Of a stretch of 64,000 nucleotides of DNA, positions 23,801 through 34,040 are shown piece by piece. A program made the position numbers and the translations under genes. Within the stretch, counting starts at the first letter, position 1; each line of letters opens with the position of its first letter. Source of the DNA: Channa striata. Taxonomy: Eukaryota; Chordata; Actinopteri; Anabantiformes; Channidae. The DNA is taken from positions 1,054,001 through 1,118,000 of the forward strand of contig CM065173.1 of assembly GCA_033026295.1 (NCBI GenBank). The letters are read 5' to 3'. The notes under the pieces were generated by a model that searched no databases, was not told the DNA's origin, and worked only from the letters and a program-made list of their open reading frames with translations.

Positions 23801-25320
23801 AATAGCTGAACCAAAATAACAACTGGTGGCCACTGCATTCTCAAACTATGCCAGTTGATTGTTATTAAGAAACAAATTCAAAATACTGTAAATAAATAAA
23901 TAAATAATAAATAATAATATAATTAAATTCAGCAGACCAGAATATTTTAGTCTGTTAGGATTTGGGAAATACCTGCAGAACTTACCAAGGCTAGCTAGTA
24001 ATTTGGTTCTGTCAGATTTTTCGGACGTTTTCCGGACCTAAAATATTTTATCAACTGATGAGAAATTTGGTTCAGATATTCAATATTTGCAATGTGAAAT
24101 GTGTACAATTTTATACCTTTTACAAGAAGTAAGCACTGTGTGACATTCATGTGCATCGCCTTAATCATTCTCAGAAGTGGTCCCCAATCAAAGCGCTGGG
24201 CACGTCCTCACCACAGGTCCTCTGCAGTCTTGAAAGACACAGTCCCTGACAACTGCTGCACCACACTTAAACCTGTCTGGGTAGTTTCTGCCCTCTCTCT
24301 TCTAGATCCCCTTCACTCCTAAACCCTGCAGGGAATCTGCAGGTCAGTGTTCTGTTCTAATCCCACTCAATCTGTGTGCCAGTACCAAAGGTAAAAGTTA
24401 ATCCTAGTGCAACTAATCCTGAACCTTGAATAACATGCTTTAACAGAGAAAACAGGTTTATGTGCCTTTGGAAATTACATAACTGTGATCACTGATTTAT
24501 ACAACCCACAGAAGGGATCAATAATTAAAAGGACATGTCAGATGATGATTATAAATCCCTCCAGTTGTACAGCTGGTGGATTTCACAGTGAGACGGAGAG
24601 TGTGCAGTGCTTAGTGAGTTCTGCTCCACTGTGCTGAGTCACAGATGTCACACGCTGGCACAGTCGTGCCCACCGCTTGGCAAGAACACAAAGCCGAACA
24701 CATCACTCTCCCCTGATGTGTCTAACATTTGTATCTGTATCATAGATACAAATGACAAACGCCCTGGAAGAGCTGTTGTCGGGTTCAGATATGAAACCGC
24801 CGCCTGTGCGCATGTGTGGGTGGTCTGTTGTTTTTGCATGTGTACACATCATCTGTTTCCCTGTGAAGAAATGATGCTATTGAAGAGCACGAGAGAAGCT
24901 CACAATCTACCTCTCTCCCGCAATATGCATCTGCATAATGCCGACAAGTCAATGTCTGCCAAGCTGAATAAAATATTGAATGTTTGGTCAAAGAGTTCAG
25001 CTTAACACTCGAACACTCTATTTGTGGCAGGGCGATGAGAAGTTGACTTCATGTGCTTCCAACTGTTCCGGTGAAAGGACTGGAACTCCCCCCCGTGGTG
25101 TCACTCACCACCTGTGGAGGTAAGCTTGTGCAGATGAACAGCATTCACGGCTAGGTCAATGTCTCACTACCAACTGCTTGCTTGAACACAAACATTGTCC
25201 TCAAAACAGTTTCATCATATTAACATTAAAGAAATGATAAATGATCATTTCTGTGGTAGCAGAAAAAAACTGTTTCCGCGTCTGACAGACTGGGAAAGTA
25301 GAGCCACATGACAGGACATG
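23801..25320. other. Unique-looking stretch
   Basis: An (AAAT)n-like run lies at about 23888-23921. Otherwise no recognised element. A 132-codon plus-strand frame (24607-25005) has no known motif. Confidence 0.4.
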
Positions 25321-25324
25321 AGGA

Positions 25325-25626
25325 CAACTTGTCTCTCTCTACTTTCCACTCAGCCCAACGGGTCAAGGCAGATGGCCGCCCGCCCCAGAGAATATTTACA
25401 GTTGAACGGCCCTATGTCCTTGGTATATACCACACTTGATGGTGACTTGTGCAACTGTCTTAACATTGGACTTTAGGGGTGTTCATTTTAGCCGCCATGA
25501 CGCTGTGTTGTGCAGAGGCAGGTTATTGCGTCATCATGCTGTTAGGTTCTTTGTTCCAATTGCTGCTAAATCACATGGATTTCCTCACTGTGGGATCAAT
25601 AAAGTCATGTCTTACCTTACCTACCT
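25325..25626 (+). repeat. L2-B scrap (25328-25385) and Rex1 3' terminus (25586-25626)
   Basis: 25328-25385 matches the L2-B segment 'CCAACGGGTCAAGGCAGATG' in plus orientation, cut off before its tail. 25586-25626 has the Rex1 3' end 'CACTGTGGGATCAATAAAGT' followed by a short TTACC-type repeat, again plus strand. Between them nothing is recognised. Confidence 0.6.
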
Positions 25627-25924
25627 TCAGGTGACCATTCCATTTATTAGCAGCCACTTCATTCTCTGGTATAATGTTAGTTTAACCAGTGTGGATGGAT
25701 CGTGTCCAGACCTGGTGCTGTTTAGTTCTTCATACCCTCTCTTAGATGAGTGGGTGTGTGATGCTTACTGGATCTTTTTCAGAAATGGGGGTCGCTTTTC
25801 ACTCATATTAGACTTACAGCCATCACAATTGCTGCTGTGTATGTCAGCTTGTTGGTCTCAGTAGTGATTGTTTGTAATGGTGCATTCATATTTCCTTGTA
25901 AGTTTTTCAGTAGGTAGTCACGCC

Positions 25925-25998
25925 GACAATGATGACTGAGCAGGAATGGAACCCCTGCAATCCCCTATGTGTTACCCACTGAGCTAACCCGGATACAC
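25925..25998 (-). repeat. tRNA-like head of a degraded SINE
   Basis: The minus strand reads GGGTTAGCTCAGTGGGTAAC, a good RNA polymerase III A box, then after about 15 nt GGGGTTCCATTCC, a B-box-like segment. Acceptor and anticodon stems do not close well and the 3' side runs into unrelated sequence. I read it as a SINE remnant or tRNA pseudogene, not a working tRNA gene. Confidence 0.5.
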
Positions 25999-25999
25999 A

Positions 26000-27200
26000 G
26001 TGATGTATATACTGATCCATGATCCTTCTGCCCTATCCCATCAGTCGAATGCAGGCCCACACACACAGCATATTTCTATTGTCATCATGTACAGTATCAT
26101 CTTCTGTCACTCTCATGTCTCAGTGTACTCAAACTCAAATTAAATTGCGTTAAAAAAGTCAAAAATAAGTATTATTAACGGTACGTCAACTTCTAGTATT
26201 CTAGTATTACTAAAATTCATCAGTGTAAAACCTGAAAGTGTATGTGTTGTGTTTATGTACACATACATGCTTATGACAAACTGGCATTGTCAACCACAGT
26301 TTGACACTGCCTCTCCAGCGTTTGTTACACCTCCAAAACTCCATCCAGTACTGCACTCACTAATACAAGTGAAGGCTGGCTGTGTTTTTTAATCCTCATG
26401 CAGTGACAGAAGGACTCTGCCTGATATTTGCATTTGCCTGTTCAAGGACTTCTCTTTAAAAAAAGAAATGCATTCAGCAATGGCCGCCTCCCACGCAGCT
26501 GGCAGTATTCAAATTATGGCCTGCCAGCTTTCTGCTGCTTTGCCAGTGTATTAATTATCCTTTTGTAATGAAAAATCACACGCTGCGGAGACAATCGTTC
26601 TCTCTGGTGCTGTGAAATAGTTTACGAGTGTAGTGCAAAATGGTACAAGTCCTCACCTTTGTGAAAAGAGCTGTCGTGTAGTCAAAGTTCAGTGAGCTCA
26701 GTATGGGAAAATACTATAGAAGAAGTGAAACACCAGCATGAGAAGAGCTCAAGCACATAAATGGAGTGGAATGCATGGCCATGTGCAGCATTAGAAAAGT
26801 GGTTGTGCCGTTAGCTTTAGCTGTGACAAAAAAACAATTAACGAGGAACATGTCAGGCCTCTGCAGGACCTTGAGAGCTCAATGTCATGCTGTGCACAGA
26901 TTATATTGATTAGGGCTGGGCAAATTAACGCATTCATTCTTGCGATTAATGAGGATAGTTTATGCCTTAAAAATTAGGCTGGAAAAATAACACACTCTTA
27001 ACTGATACATATAATGATAAACTAACAGCTGCTTTAACTGGAATAGCTAAGAACTACTGACCTTTCAAGTCAGTAGAAGACGGGGGACTGAGACAAGTGA
27101 TTCACGTTGCATTGGCAGATCCATCTCACCGTTACTAATTTTTTTCTTATATTCTTATGACTCTTAAAATACTCAATTATCTGTAACTGCTTATTCTGTT
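26000..27200. other. Unique-looking stretch
   Basis: At 26926-26966 there is 'TAGGGCTGGGCAAATTAACG', which resembles the end of a DNA-transposon-derived fish repeat (TAGGGCTGGGC...TTAACGC); only one end is visible. The block 26390-26610 is rich in homeodomain- and POU-like words and is discussed as a finding. No exon recognised. Confidence 0.4.
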
Positions 27201-27202
27201 CA

Positions 27203-27305
27203 GGTTCTCTATCCCCGCTGTCACTGGCTGAGAGGTGGGGACCTGGACAGATGTCCAGTATGTCTTAGGCCCAACACAGAGGCACAGACAGACACACGCA
27301 CAGCG
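27203..27305 (-). repeat. SINE fragment (GATGGATGG family body)
   Basis: Plus strand 'CTATCCCCGCTGTCACTGGC', 'CCTGGACAGATGTCCAGTAT' and 'CAACACAGAGGCACAGACAG' are the reverse of that family's body (dividing-line 'ctggacaggtcgccagtctg' region). Both ends are lost. Confidence 0.6.
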
Positions 27306-27802
27306 TTAGTCACGGAGAGTCTTGTTTGTTAGCCTTGGTTTTTGTTAGTTTCGGAAAATCTTGTTTGGTTACTGTGTGAGTTTCGTTGTCTTCCTTTCCT
27401 CGTTTAGAGTGAATTTTTGTTAACAGATCCTTTTTTCACTTAGTGGGTTCTGGTTTTACGATATTGCCTCTGCCCTTTTGTAATGAGTGATTAACTTTTG
27501 ATGTATTCTTTTCCTCCTAACTTATAGTGAGCAATTTATGTTTTCCATCTCCTGCCTTCTGTAGCGAGCGCCTTTTGTTGTGTACGTGCACCTTATGCTT
27601 TCTATTTAGTTTCTTTTAAAACATTCTTAGTTTGCCCTTATCTCTGGTCTCGTGGTGACTTCAGCTTTTGGATCCTTATATTTCAAAAGCAATAATCTGA
27701 CAGCAAGCACACACAAAATACAAACATTTTAAACATCTGTCTGCTATGGAATGCAGATTTACAAAATATGATAACATCCATTTCTCCCAGTTCACATGGA
27801 CA

Positions 27803-28377
27803 AAAGGTGTCAGGCGTGTGGGTGAATATGAAGACCCAGAAGGACAACAACGGGAGGGAGTACAATTAGGACTTGAAACTTTATTACAATAACCAAAAAG
27901 GAAAAAAAAAACACCATGTAAACATATAACTAAATTAAACTAACACTTTCAGCCCGAGGGGAACACAATGAAAAACCCGAGAGAGAAGGGGAACCAGGGC
28001 AGGCTGACAATGTCGGGGAAAACACTAAGAACAGAACACACAGGAAAACCAAACAAAACACACAAAGACCCAAAAACCAGAGACCAAAGGGGGAATGGGC
28101 AAAGAGTCCAAAAGCTTGAGAGTGATGCAAATGCAGGATTCCGGCAATCGAAAAACAGAGTGTTACCATCAGGAGCAATGACGAGAATCTGGCAACAAAC
28201 GGTGGTGAAGGGAAGGTATAAGTAGCAGGGGCTAACAGGTGAAAACAATCAAGGTGAGTGATTAGTTGTGAAGTGGTAAAGTTAACTGAGAACAGGACAG
28301 GATATGGAGAAAAATGGGCAGCAAAACAAAAGTCCAGCGGAGGAAGTGAAGATGAGGGGCTGAATCATGACAAAAGG
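27803..28377 (-). mobile_element. Solo LTR (27808-28372, 565 bp) with 5-bp target duplication
   Basis: On the plus strand it begins TGTCAGGCGTGTGGG and ends GAATCATGACA. It is flanked by the same 5 bp, AAAGG, at 27803-27807 and 28373-28377. The minus strand has AATAAAG near the right place for a polyadenylation signal ('GGTTATTGTAATAAAGTTTC'), so the element reads leftward. There is no internal region or primer-binding site, as expected after recombination between two LTRs. TG...CA ends plus a 5-bp duplication fit a Ty3/Gypsy-like or ERV LTR. Its U3 part matches 1620-1791. Confidence 0.88.
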
Positions 28378-28379
28378 AA

Positions 28380-29630
28380 GAAGATGTGATAATACCAACC
28401 GTTTGTAATAAAAACAACAAGAATATTAGGGTAATGTGAGTCTAGTGTTAGAGTGCATGAAAAAGCTCATCCTGATTCTCCAACAGTGTTCTTGCACTCG
28501 TATCTGTAGACCAGACAAACACGCTGACGTATTGGAGGCACCATTAAAACAAAAGCCCGTAAAGAGTTTGCTGAGGCGCTGGAGCAGACATCCTGTGACA
28601 GGCAGACTACGATTCAGAGAGAACACCGATGCCATTTTAAAAAGAGCATCTTCGGCAGCCTCTTCCTTGCTAATGTAACTAAATTCACATTTCATTCTAC
28701 TTTTTACTGGAACTATTTGAAGCCTTTTATGTATCTGCTGGCCTACATCTCTGAGAAAAAAGACGAGAACCGACTGCAACAGCAAACGCCAAATAATTAG
28801 GTGAATAAAAGACACGGAGGGGAGAAAAACAATGTTTGACTGCATCAGCACCACTGGTGGGAACACCTGGACTGTGCTTTGCATTCAATTCTGCATAATC
28901 TCTGTTTTGGAAAAGAATTGTTTGAGCCCAACACCTGTTAAATCTAATCGCCCTGTTCTCTGAGAAATCGATACTCATCACCAACCCTAATAATCCGCTT
29001 TACGTGTTCCTTCTATGCTCTGATTGTGTGGTACAAAGTTTCACCGTGCTTTCTATCTTCTCTGCTCCAATGTCATTTATTATGTGTTTTTACTGAACCG
29101 GGAGCTGTGCAGAGTTAATGGTGGCTTGAACACAATATGGCCAGCAGACTGATTCTTTTCCAATGCATCTTGGTGCATTCGGCACACAGTTGCTATTCTA
29201 AGAACAAAAAAGAACTATGATTCAATGAGTTATTGATTCTGCATCCCTGTTTTGATTGAATGTGTGAGTGTCCTTTGTGCTCAGTGGCAAAACACATCGA
29301 GCGCTTTCTAATCAGAAAGTCTAGAAAAACATTTTTGATTTCATTGAATTGCTGATTGTGAGTGCTGCCCTTCAGATTCGATCTCACCCACCCGACAGCT
29401 GGTGTCTGTCAGACACATAAGTTTATAATTTTACAGAACCAAGGGACATGTTCTTCAAGAGAAATGCAGTTTTTAATTATTAAAGCATTCTGTGACCAGC
29501 GTTGCACCACACAGTATCACTCATTCTCTATATAAGTTCATTTACATATTAAACAAGTTGCAAAAACAATTATTAAGATAGTCAACCAAACTGTATGCTT
29601 ATTAATTATCAGCTAAATACAAAGGTTGTG
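28380..29630. other. Unique-looking stretch, nothing recognised
   Basis: A 152-codon minus-strand frame (28884-28426) has no known domain and an odd composition. I treat it as chance. Confidence 0.4.
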
Positions 29631-29633
29631 ACA

Positions 29634-29887
29634 CAAATGGTCTGCACTGATATGGCGCTTTTCTACCTGTTAGTACTTAAAGTGCTTGACAACTGCTTCT
29701 TATCTACCCGTTCGCACACACACATTTATGGCTCTGATGGGGGAGCTGCTGTGCAGCTGGCCGACACTAAGTGGGGGTTCAGTGTCTTGCTCAAGGACAC
29801 TTTGGCTTGTGGCTTGGGGAGCCGGGGATGGAACTGTAGGATCGGTGGTCGTTGGTGCTGCCTACTGCGCCACAGTCGCCCCCCATG
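29634..29887 (-). repeat. tRNA-derived SINE, near full length
   Basis: Reverse orientation. The plus-strand right edge 'TGCGCCACAGTCGCC' is the reverse of the SINE start (GGCGACTGTGGCGCA, an A-box region). The middle 'TCAGTGTCTTGCTCAAGGAC' is the reverse of the conserved body. The left edge 'GGTCTGCACTGATATGGCGC' is the reverse of the 3' tail (GCGCTATATAAGTGCAGACC in other copies). RNA polymerase III transcription would run leftward. No clean target duplication visible. Confidence 0.82.
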
Positions 29888-30755
29888 TTCAAGTATCAAG
29901 GTTTTAGAGCCGTTAAAATTTTTAGACAGAGAAACACACCTTCCAATGGATGCTGGCAGAAATACCAGGCAGAATACTACATACTGTATACTGTCGTGTG
30001 ATTCATGATCAAGAAATAAACACGGGATTTATCCACAACTAGATATGTGCTGTGATAATGGGAGATGGTGAGCTCATTGTTATTCAGCATCCTAAGGGAT
30101 GTCAAGAGGATATGCTCTGTGATTTACGACCTTGTTGAGCATGTTCTCAAGTAGTATATCTCCAAGCGCTCTTTTAAATATAGTGTGTGTGTGTTTGTAA
30201 TACTGTAAGTTCATAGATACTGAATGTTTGAGTTTAACACCTGACTGGACATCACAACACATTTACCTGTAAATTATTTTGAATATACTATATACTGCTA
30301 TTTGCTGAATTCCACCATTGCCACCATTCTGCTTCTTGGTTATTATGTAGGGTGAGACTACCAGATGGTGTTTTCACTGCTTTCTGCCTTCAAGGTGTTT
30401 ATGTGGCCCGAAGCTGCAGAATACCCAGATGCATTTCCTGTTTCTGTCAATACATCATCTGCTCTCCGCTGACCCATATCTGCACTCACCTTGTTCACTG
30501 AGGCAGCTGCACACACAAGCACATTCACAGACGCAAATACCTGCTACTTTCATCTGCTTTCCATTTGTTTGATGTATTTTGATGCATTTATGGGTAACAG
30601 CCTCCCACTAATTTGAACTAATTTCTGAAATCAGGCTGCCGTCTGTTACAGAGGCTGCATTCCCTCTGTGTAGCCTGTATTCTCATCTCTCTCAGTGCTG
30701 ATAATCAAATTATGTGTGAATTTGGATGACAGTGTTTCATTGATCTACTATAAGA
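29888..30755. other. Unique-looking stretch
   Basis: Nothing recognised except a short (GT)n run near 30184-30197. Confidence 0.4.
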
Positions 30756-30757
30756 TA

Positions 30758-30800
30758 AGATAGACCTTTATTGCTCCCACAATGGGGAAACTTCCATGTT
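30758..30800 (-). repeat. Rex1 3' terminus
   Basis: Plus strand 'AGACCTTTATTGCTCCCACA' followed by ATGGGGAAACTTCC is the reverse of the Rex1 end (GGAAATTTCCCCACTGTGGGA...AATAAAG...ATCTTATC). Only the tail is present, a strongly 5'-truncated insertion. Confidence 0.65.
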
Positions 30801-31124
30801 ACAGCAGCAAGGAATAGTAAAAAGTTACCACATAACCAGGAGCTGCTGCAACAGGCAGCCACTCAGGGCGGCGCCTACCAAGAAAAAAAAAGTAATAACT
30901 GGACCATCTGAAACATCATCTTTCACCATAGACTCAGTAGTCAGACACAGGAATATGATACTTACTGGAGCTTTCAACAGCACAGTACCTCATGGTCTTC
31001 CTTGGGTTTGTGGCTCTTATTTGCCATCCACTGAGGAAATTCATCCTTGATTTGAGTGTGTTTTGCAAATTTTCTTTCCAAGTTGCCTCAGCATTTTAGC
31101 CACCATGAACAAGCAAATCCTCCA

Positions 31125-31180
31125 ATCATCCATCCATTATCTTCTGCTTGTCCAGAGTGAGGTTGCTGCACAGGTATTGT
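31125..31180 (-). repeat. 3' tail of the GATGGATGG SINE family
   Basis: 'ATCATCCATCCATTATCTTC' followed by TGCTTGTCCAGAGTGAGG is the reverse of that family's 3' end. Confidence 0.65.
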
Positions 31181-31202
31181 AAGGTTTTCCAGACATCAGA
31201 CA

Positions 31203-31450
31203 TCAGACATCTGTGGTGCGACTGTGGTAGTTTGTAGCACAGTAGGTAGTTTGTCGTTCACCAATTCTACAGTTGTTGGTTTGAACCTCCGCTCCTGCAG
31301 TCACATGTCTAAGTGTCCTTGAGCAAGACACTGAACCCCACCTTAGTTGCTCCAGGTGAGCGTCGGGCAGCTGGATAGCAGCTCCCCCATCGCTGTATGA
31401 ATGTGTGTGATTGTGAGTGTGAATGGAGAGATAAGAAGCACCCAGTAGGA
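31203..31450 (+). repeat. tRNA-derived SINE, near full length
   Basis: Plus orientation: an A-box-like 'GCACAGTAGGTAG' head, a B-box-like 'GGTTTGAACCTCC' at about 31279-31291, and the conserved body 'AAGTGTCCTTGAGCAAGACA' and 'CCCCCATCGCTGTATGAATG'. The 3' tail is shortened ('AGATAAGAAGCACCCAGTAG'). A (CAGACAT)-type triplication precedes it at about 31192-31211. Confidence 0.8.
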
Positions 31451-31595
31451 AAGACTTACAAGATACCAACACCATGTCATACCTCATTACCACAATAGTA
31501 CGGTACAATGTCACAAACAGGATACTTTAGTGCAGATGCTGCACCATCTGTCATCTCTGGTTTTGTTTTACCCACACTTGAGAACATGACCCAGG

Positions 31596-31800
31596 ATACT
31601 TCAATTCAATTTTATTTATATAGCGCCAATTCACAACAGCTTCAACACAAGGCACTTTACATAATAAAGGCATTTAGAGAGACCCAACAAATCCCCCTTA
31701 AGCAGCTATAGGCAACAGTGGAGAGGAAAAACTCCCTTTAACAGAAGAAACCTCCAGCAGAACCAGGCTCAGAGTGGACGGACCATCTGCCTTGACTCGT
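31596..31800 (-). repeat. L2-B 3' end
   Basis: 'TTCAATTTTATTTATATAGC', 'CAAGGCACTTTACATAATAA', 'CAACAGTGGAGAGGAAAAAC' and 'AGAACCAGGCTCAGAGTGGA' give the full L2-B 3' untranslated tail in reverse orientation. It abuts the BEL/Pao relic at 31805. Confidence 0.88.
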
Positions 31801-31804
31801 TGTT

Positions 31805-33490
31805 TGTCTCTGTTGTCTGTTTGAAGATATGCTTCCCTAGTTCATCTTTAGCTTGTGCGTTTTCAAAGGGGAGGGGGGACCCATTGAGAACCTCACCTTA
31901 GTGTACATTCTGTTTTCGCCGAGAGAGAAGAAACTGGGGCGTCCATTATCAAGTACGTTTGTCTTGCAGTCCACCGTGGGCCTGTGGGCTCGAATAATCA
32001 CCCACATAAGGTCAAGCTGTAAAGCGAAGGTTGCTTCATGGGGGCCGTTTACCTGGAGGCAAACCTTGTGAGCCAGAATGACATTTCCGTCAAGGAGAAG
32101 GAGTATAACTGCTGAAGGATCGAACGGTGGTATTTCTGTGGCTATATGAAAGAGATGAGGTGTAGGTATTCCGGTTCCTTGGAAATCTAGTTATATTCCG
32201 TGAGACCTGGCAGCGGCATGGACACATTTCCATTTAGCCCTTCCACGACAAAGTCATGAGCTCTACGCCCCATTTTATCCATTGTACCAGAGCATGTTTT
32301 CAGTGTGTAGGGGAGGACTTCACCATGCTGAGCAAACATGTTGAAGAAGGAAAAACTTGTCAGCGATACATTTCTCTGATCATCCAGCATTGCATACATT
32401 TTTGCGTTCGTTTCTCGGGCTGAGCTTTGATAAGAGTTCACTAAACAAATCTTGGAACAAGATTTTCTTAGCAGTTCTTATCCACATACCTCCGTGCAGT
32501 TGGATGTGGTCACTGCAGGGTTTGGGGAGTCCGTCTCTCTGCCATTCAGTTCCATCGAAAGTTCTGCAACTGTCCATAAGGGTAAGTCAGCATGCATGGC
32601 AGAAATGTGTGCATCACTATTGCACAGAACAATGAATCACTTCTTTACAGTCTTTGGCCCTGTGATTATGTGGTGAGACCTAGTGTCACCTAGTGTCTTC
32701 ATTCTAAATCCCCTACATTTCTTATACTTTGACTCTTGGTTGATCCATGCTTCCTGCAGGCCATGTAGGAGTTTTTCTACTAACTGGTTTATGTCTCTTG
32801 ACATGTCGAGAAAGCTGAGACTTAGAAGATAACCTTTTTTCTTTTCAGCTTCAAGCTCCAGCAGGCGATCATCAACCTCCTGTAAGAGGTGGCTGTCACG
32901 GGGAGGAACTCTAGGAAAACTCTCAAGGCGTTTAAATAGAGAAGCTTCAAATACTTCTGCAGAACCTTTTTTTTTGAGTCATAGATGCTGAAGACCTGCT
33001 TCTGGATTGTTAACTTGAACTGCCCTAATTCTGAGCAACAGCAAGGTTTGCTATGTGAGATTGTTTTTGAGGTGAGGAAGATGAGACATTCTCACCTCTG
33101 ACCTGATTGGGTGTATGAGGGGGTGGAGACCTGGGTTGCCACATGGATAGAGAATTGGTGGGGCTCACATACGAATGTGCAGCAGCAGATAGCTCCACGT
33201 TGTGGCCCTTGTTGACCTTGGGCCCTTTGTTGCTTTTTGTCTAACTCTTTATATTGGTTTTATTGTGGAAGTGGCTCTTTACATAGTCTTCAGAACGACA
33301 GATGGGTGTGGCCGTGGCAGCCAGTAGGTCTGGCAGTCACTCATAAACAGATTGGTCTAAAACCGCAGGCTCCAGCACCCTGGAAGCAGCAGGTGCAGCT
33401 TCAGCTTCTCCTTCTTGCTTCAGTGCCTTAAGCCTTGCCTCCATGCGAGCCCTTTCGGCCTCCATGTCTATCTGGTGTTTGGGGTACCCT
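31805..33490 (-). mobile_element. BEL/Pao LTR retrotransposon relic: gag and protease region
   Basis: Reading leftward from 33490: a coiled-coil gag start with charged repeats (MEAERARMEARLKALKQEG), a gag core (RVPPRDSHLLQEVDDRLLEL, DMSRDINQLVEKL, INQESKYKK), a zinc-knuckle-like region in poor condition near 32650, then the protease around 32360-32441 with KMYAMLDDQRNVSLTS. After it come LPYTLKTCSGTMDKMGRRA-type sequence and, near 32050, HKVCLQVNGPHEA, typical of the segment between protease and reverse transcriptase in fish BEL/Pao elements. Stops and frameshifts interrupt it. Reverse transcriptase, integrase and LTRs are missing. Confidence 0.8.
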
Positions 33491-33507
33491 GCTCTGGTGC
33501 AGGCCAG

Positions 33508-33685
33508 CTACATTGTAGCTTCTCATTCACCCATTCACACACACACACACACAAATGGCAATGGCTGCCATGCAAAGTGCTCATCCAACCCACCAGGAGC
33601 AACTTGGGGTTCAATGTCTTGCCCAAGGACACTTCAACACCTAGCAAGGAGGAACTTGACCACTAACCACTGTGGTCAGCAGCTA
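33508..33685 (-). repeat. tRNA-derived SINE, partial
   Basis: 'CAATGTCTTGCCCAAGGACA' is the reverse of the SINE body and '(CA)n' at 33536-33553 corresponds to the GT-rich segment before the tail. The head is degraded. It lies between the BEL/Pao gag start and a full SINE of opposite orientation. Confidence 0.65.
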
Positions 33686-33772
33686 TGTAAATGAGAAGCA
33701 TAGCATTATGCTAAAGCTGTACGCTAACAACTGGAGTGCTATTAGCGAATCACCAATCCGTTAAATACCTAG

Positions 33773-34040
33773 GGCGACTGTGGTGCAGTGGGTAGCGCAG
33801 TTGTCCACCAATCCTACAGTTGTGTTGGTTTGTTCCTTGGCTCCTCTGGTCACATGTCGAAGTGTCCTTGAGCAAGACACTGAAGGGCTTAGTTACTGCA
33901 TCAGCCATCCCCCATTGCTCCCCCATCAGTGTATGAATGTGTGTGTGACCATGAATGGGTAAATAAGAAGCAGTGTAAAGCGCTTTGAGCACCAACAGGT
34001 AGAAAAGTGCTATATAAGTGCAGACCACTTAACATTTAAT
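33773..34040 (+). repeat. tRNA-derived SINE, best full-length copy
   Basis: Starts GGGCGACTGTGGTGCAGTGG, in which TGGTGCAGTGG fits the A-box consensus. The B box is degraded ('GGTTTGTTCC'). The body reads 'CACATGTCGAAGTGTCCTTG' and 'AGCAAGACACTGA', followed by 'AAGCGCTTTGAGCACCAACA' and the tail 'GCTATATAAGTGCAGACC'. The tail differs from that of the related SINE at 59.8 kb. Confidence 0.87.

Noticed and set aside
25436..25864. 142-codon plus-strand open frame
   Set aside because: It crosses a Rex1 3' terminus (25586-25626), which marks it as non-coding repeat-derived sequence.
25925..25998. Possible tRNA gene on the minus strand
   Set aside because: A and B boxes are present but the stems do not pair as in a functional tRNA; more likely a SINE head.
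28426..28884. 152-codon minus-strand open frame
   Set aside because: No recognisable domain; composition does not look like a conserved protein and no homologous phrase is known to me.
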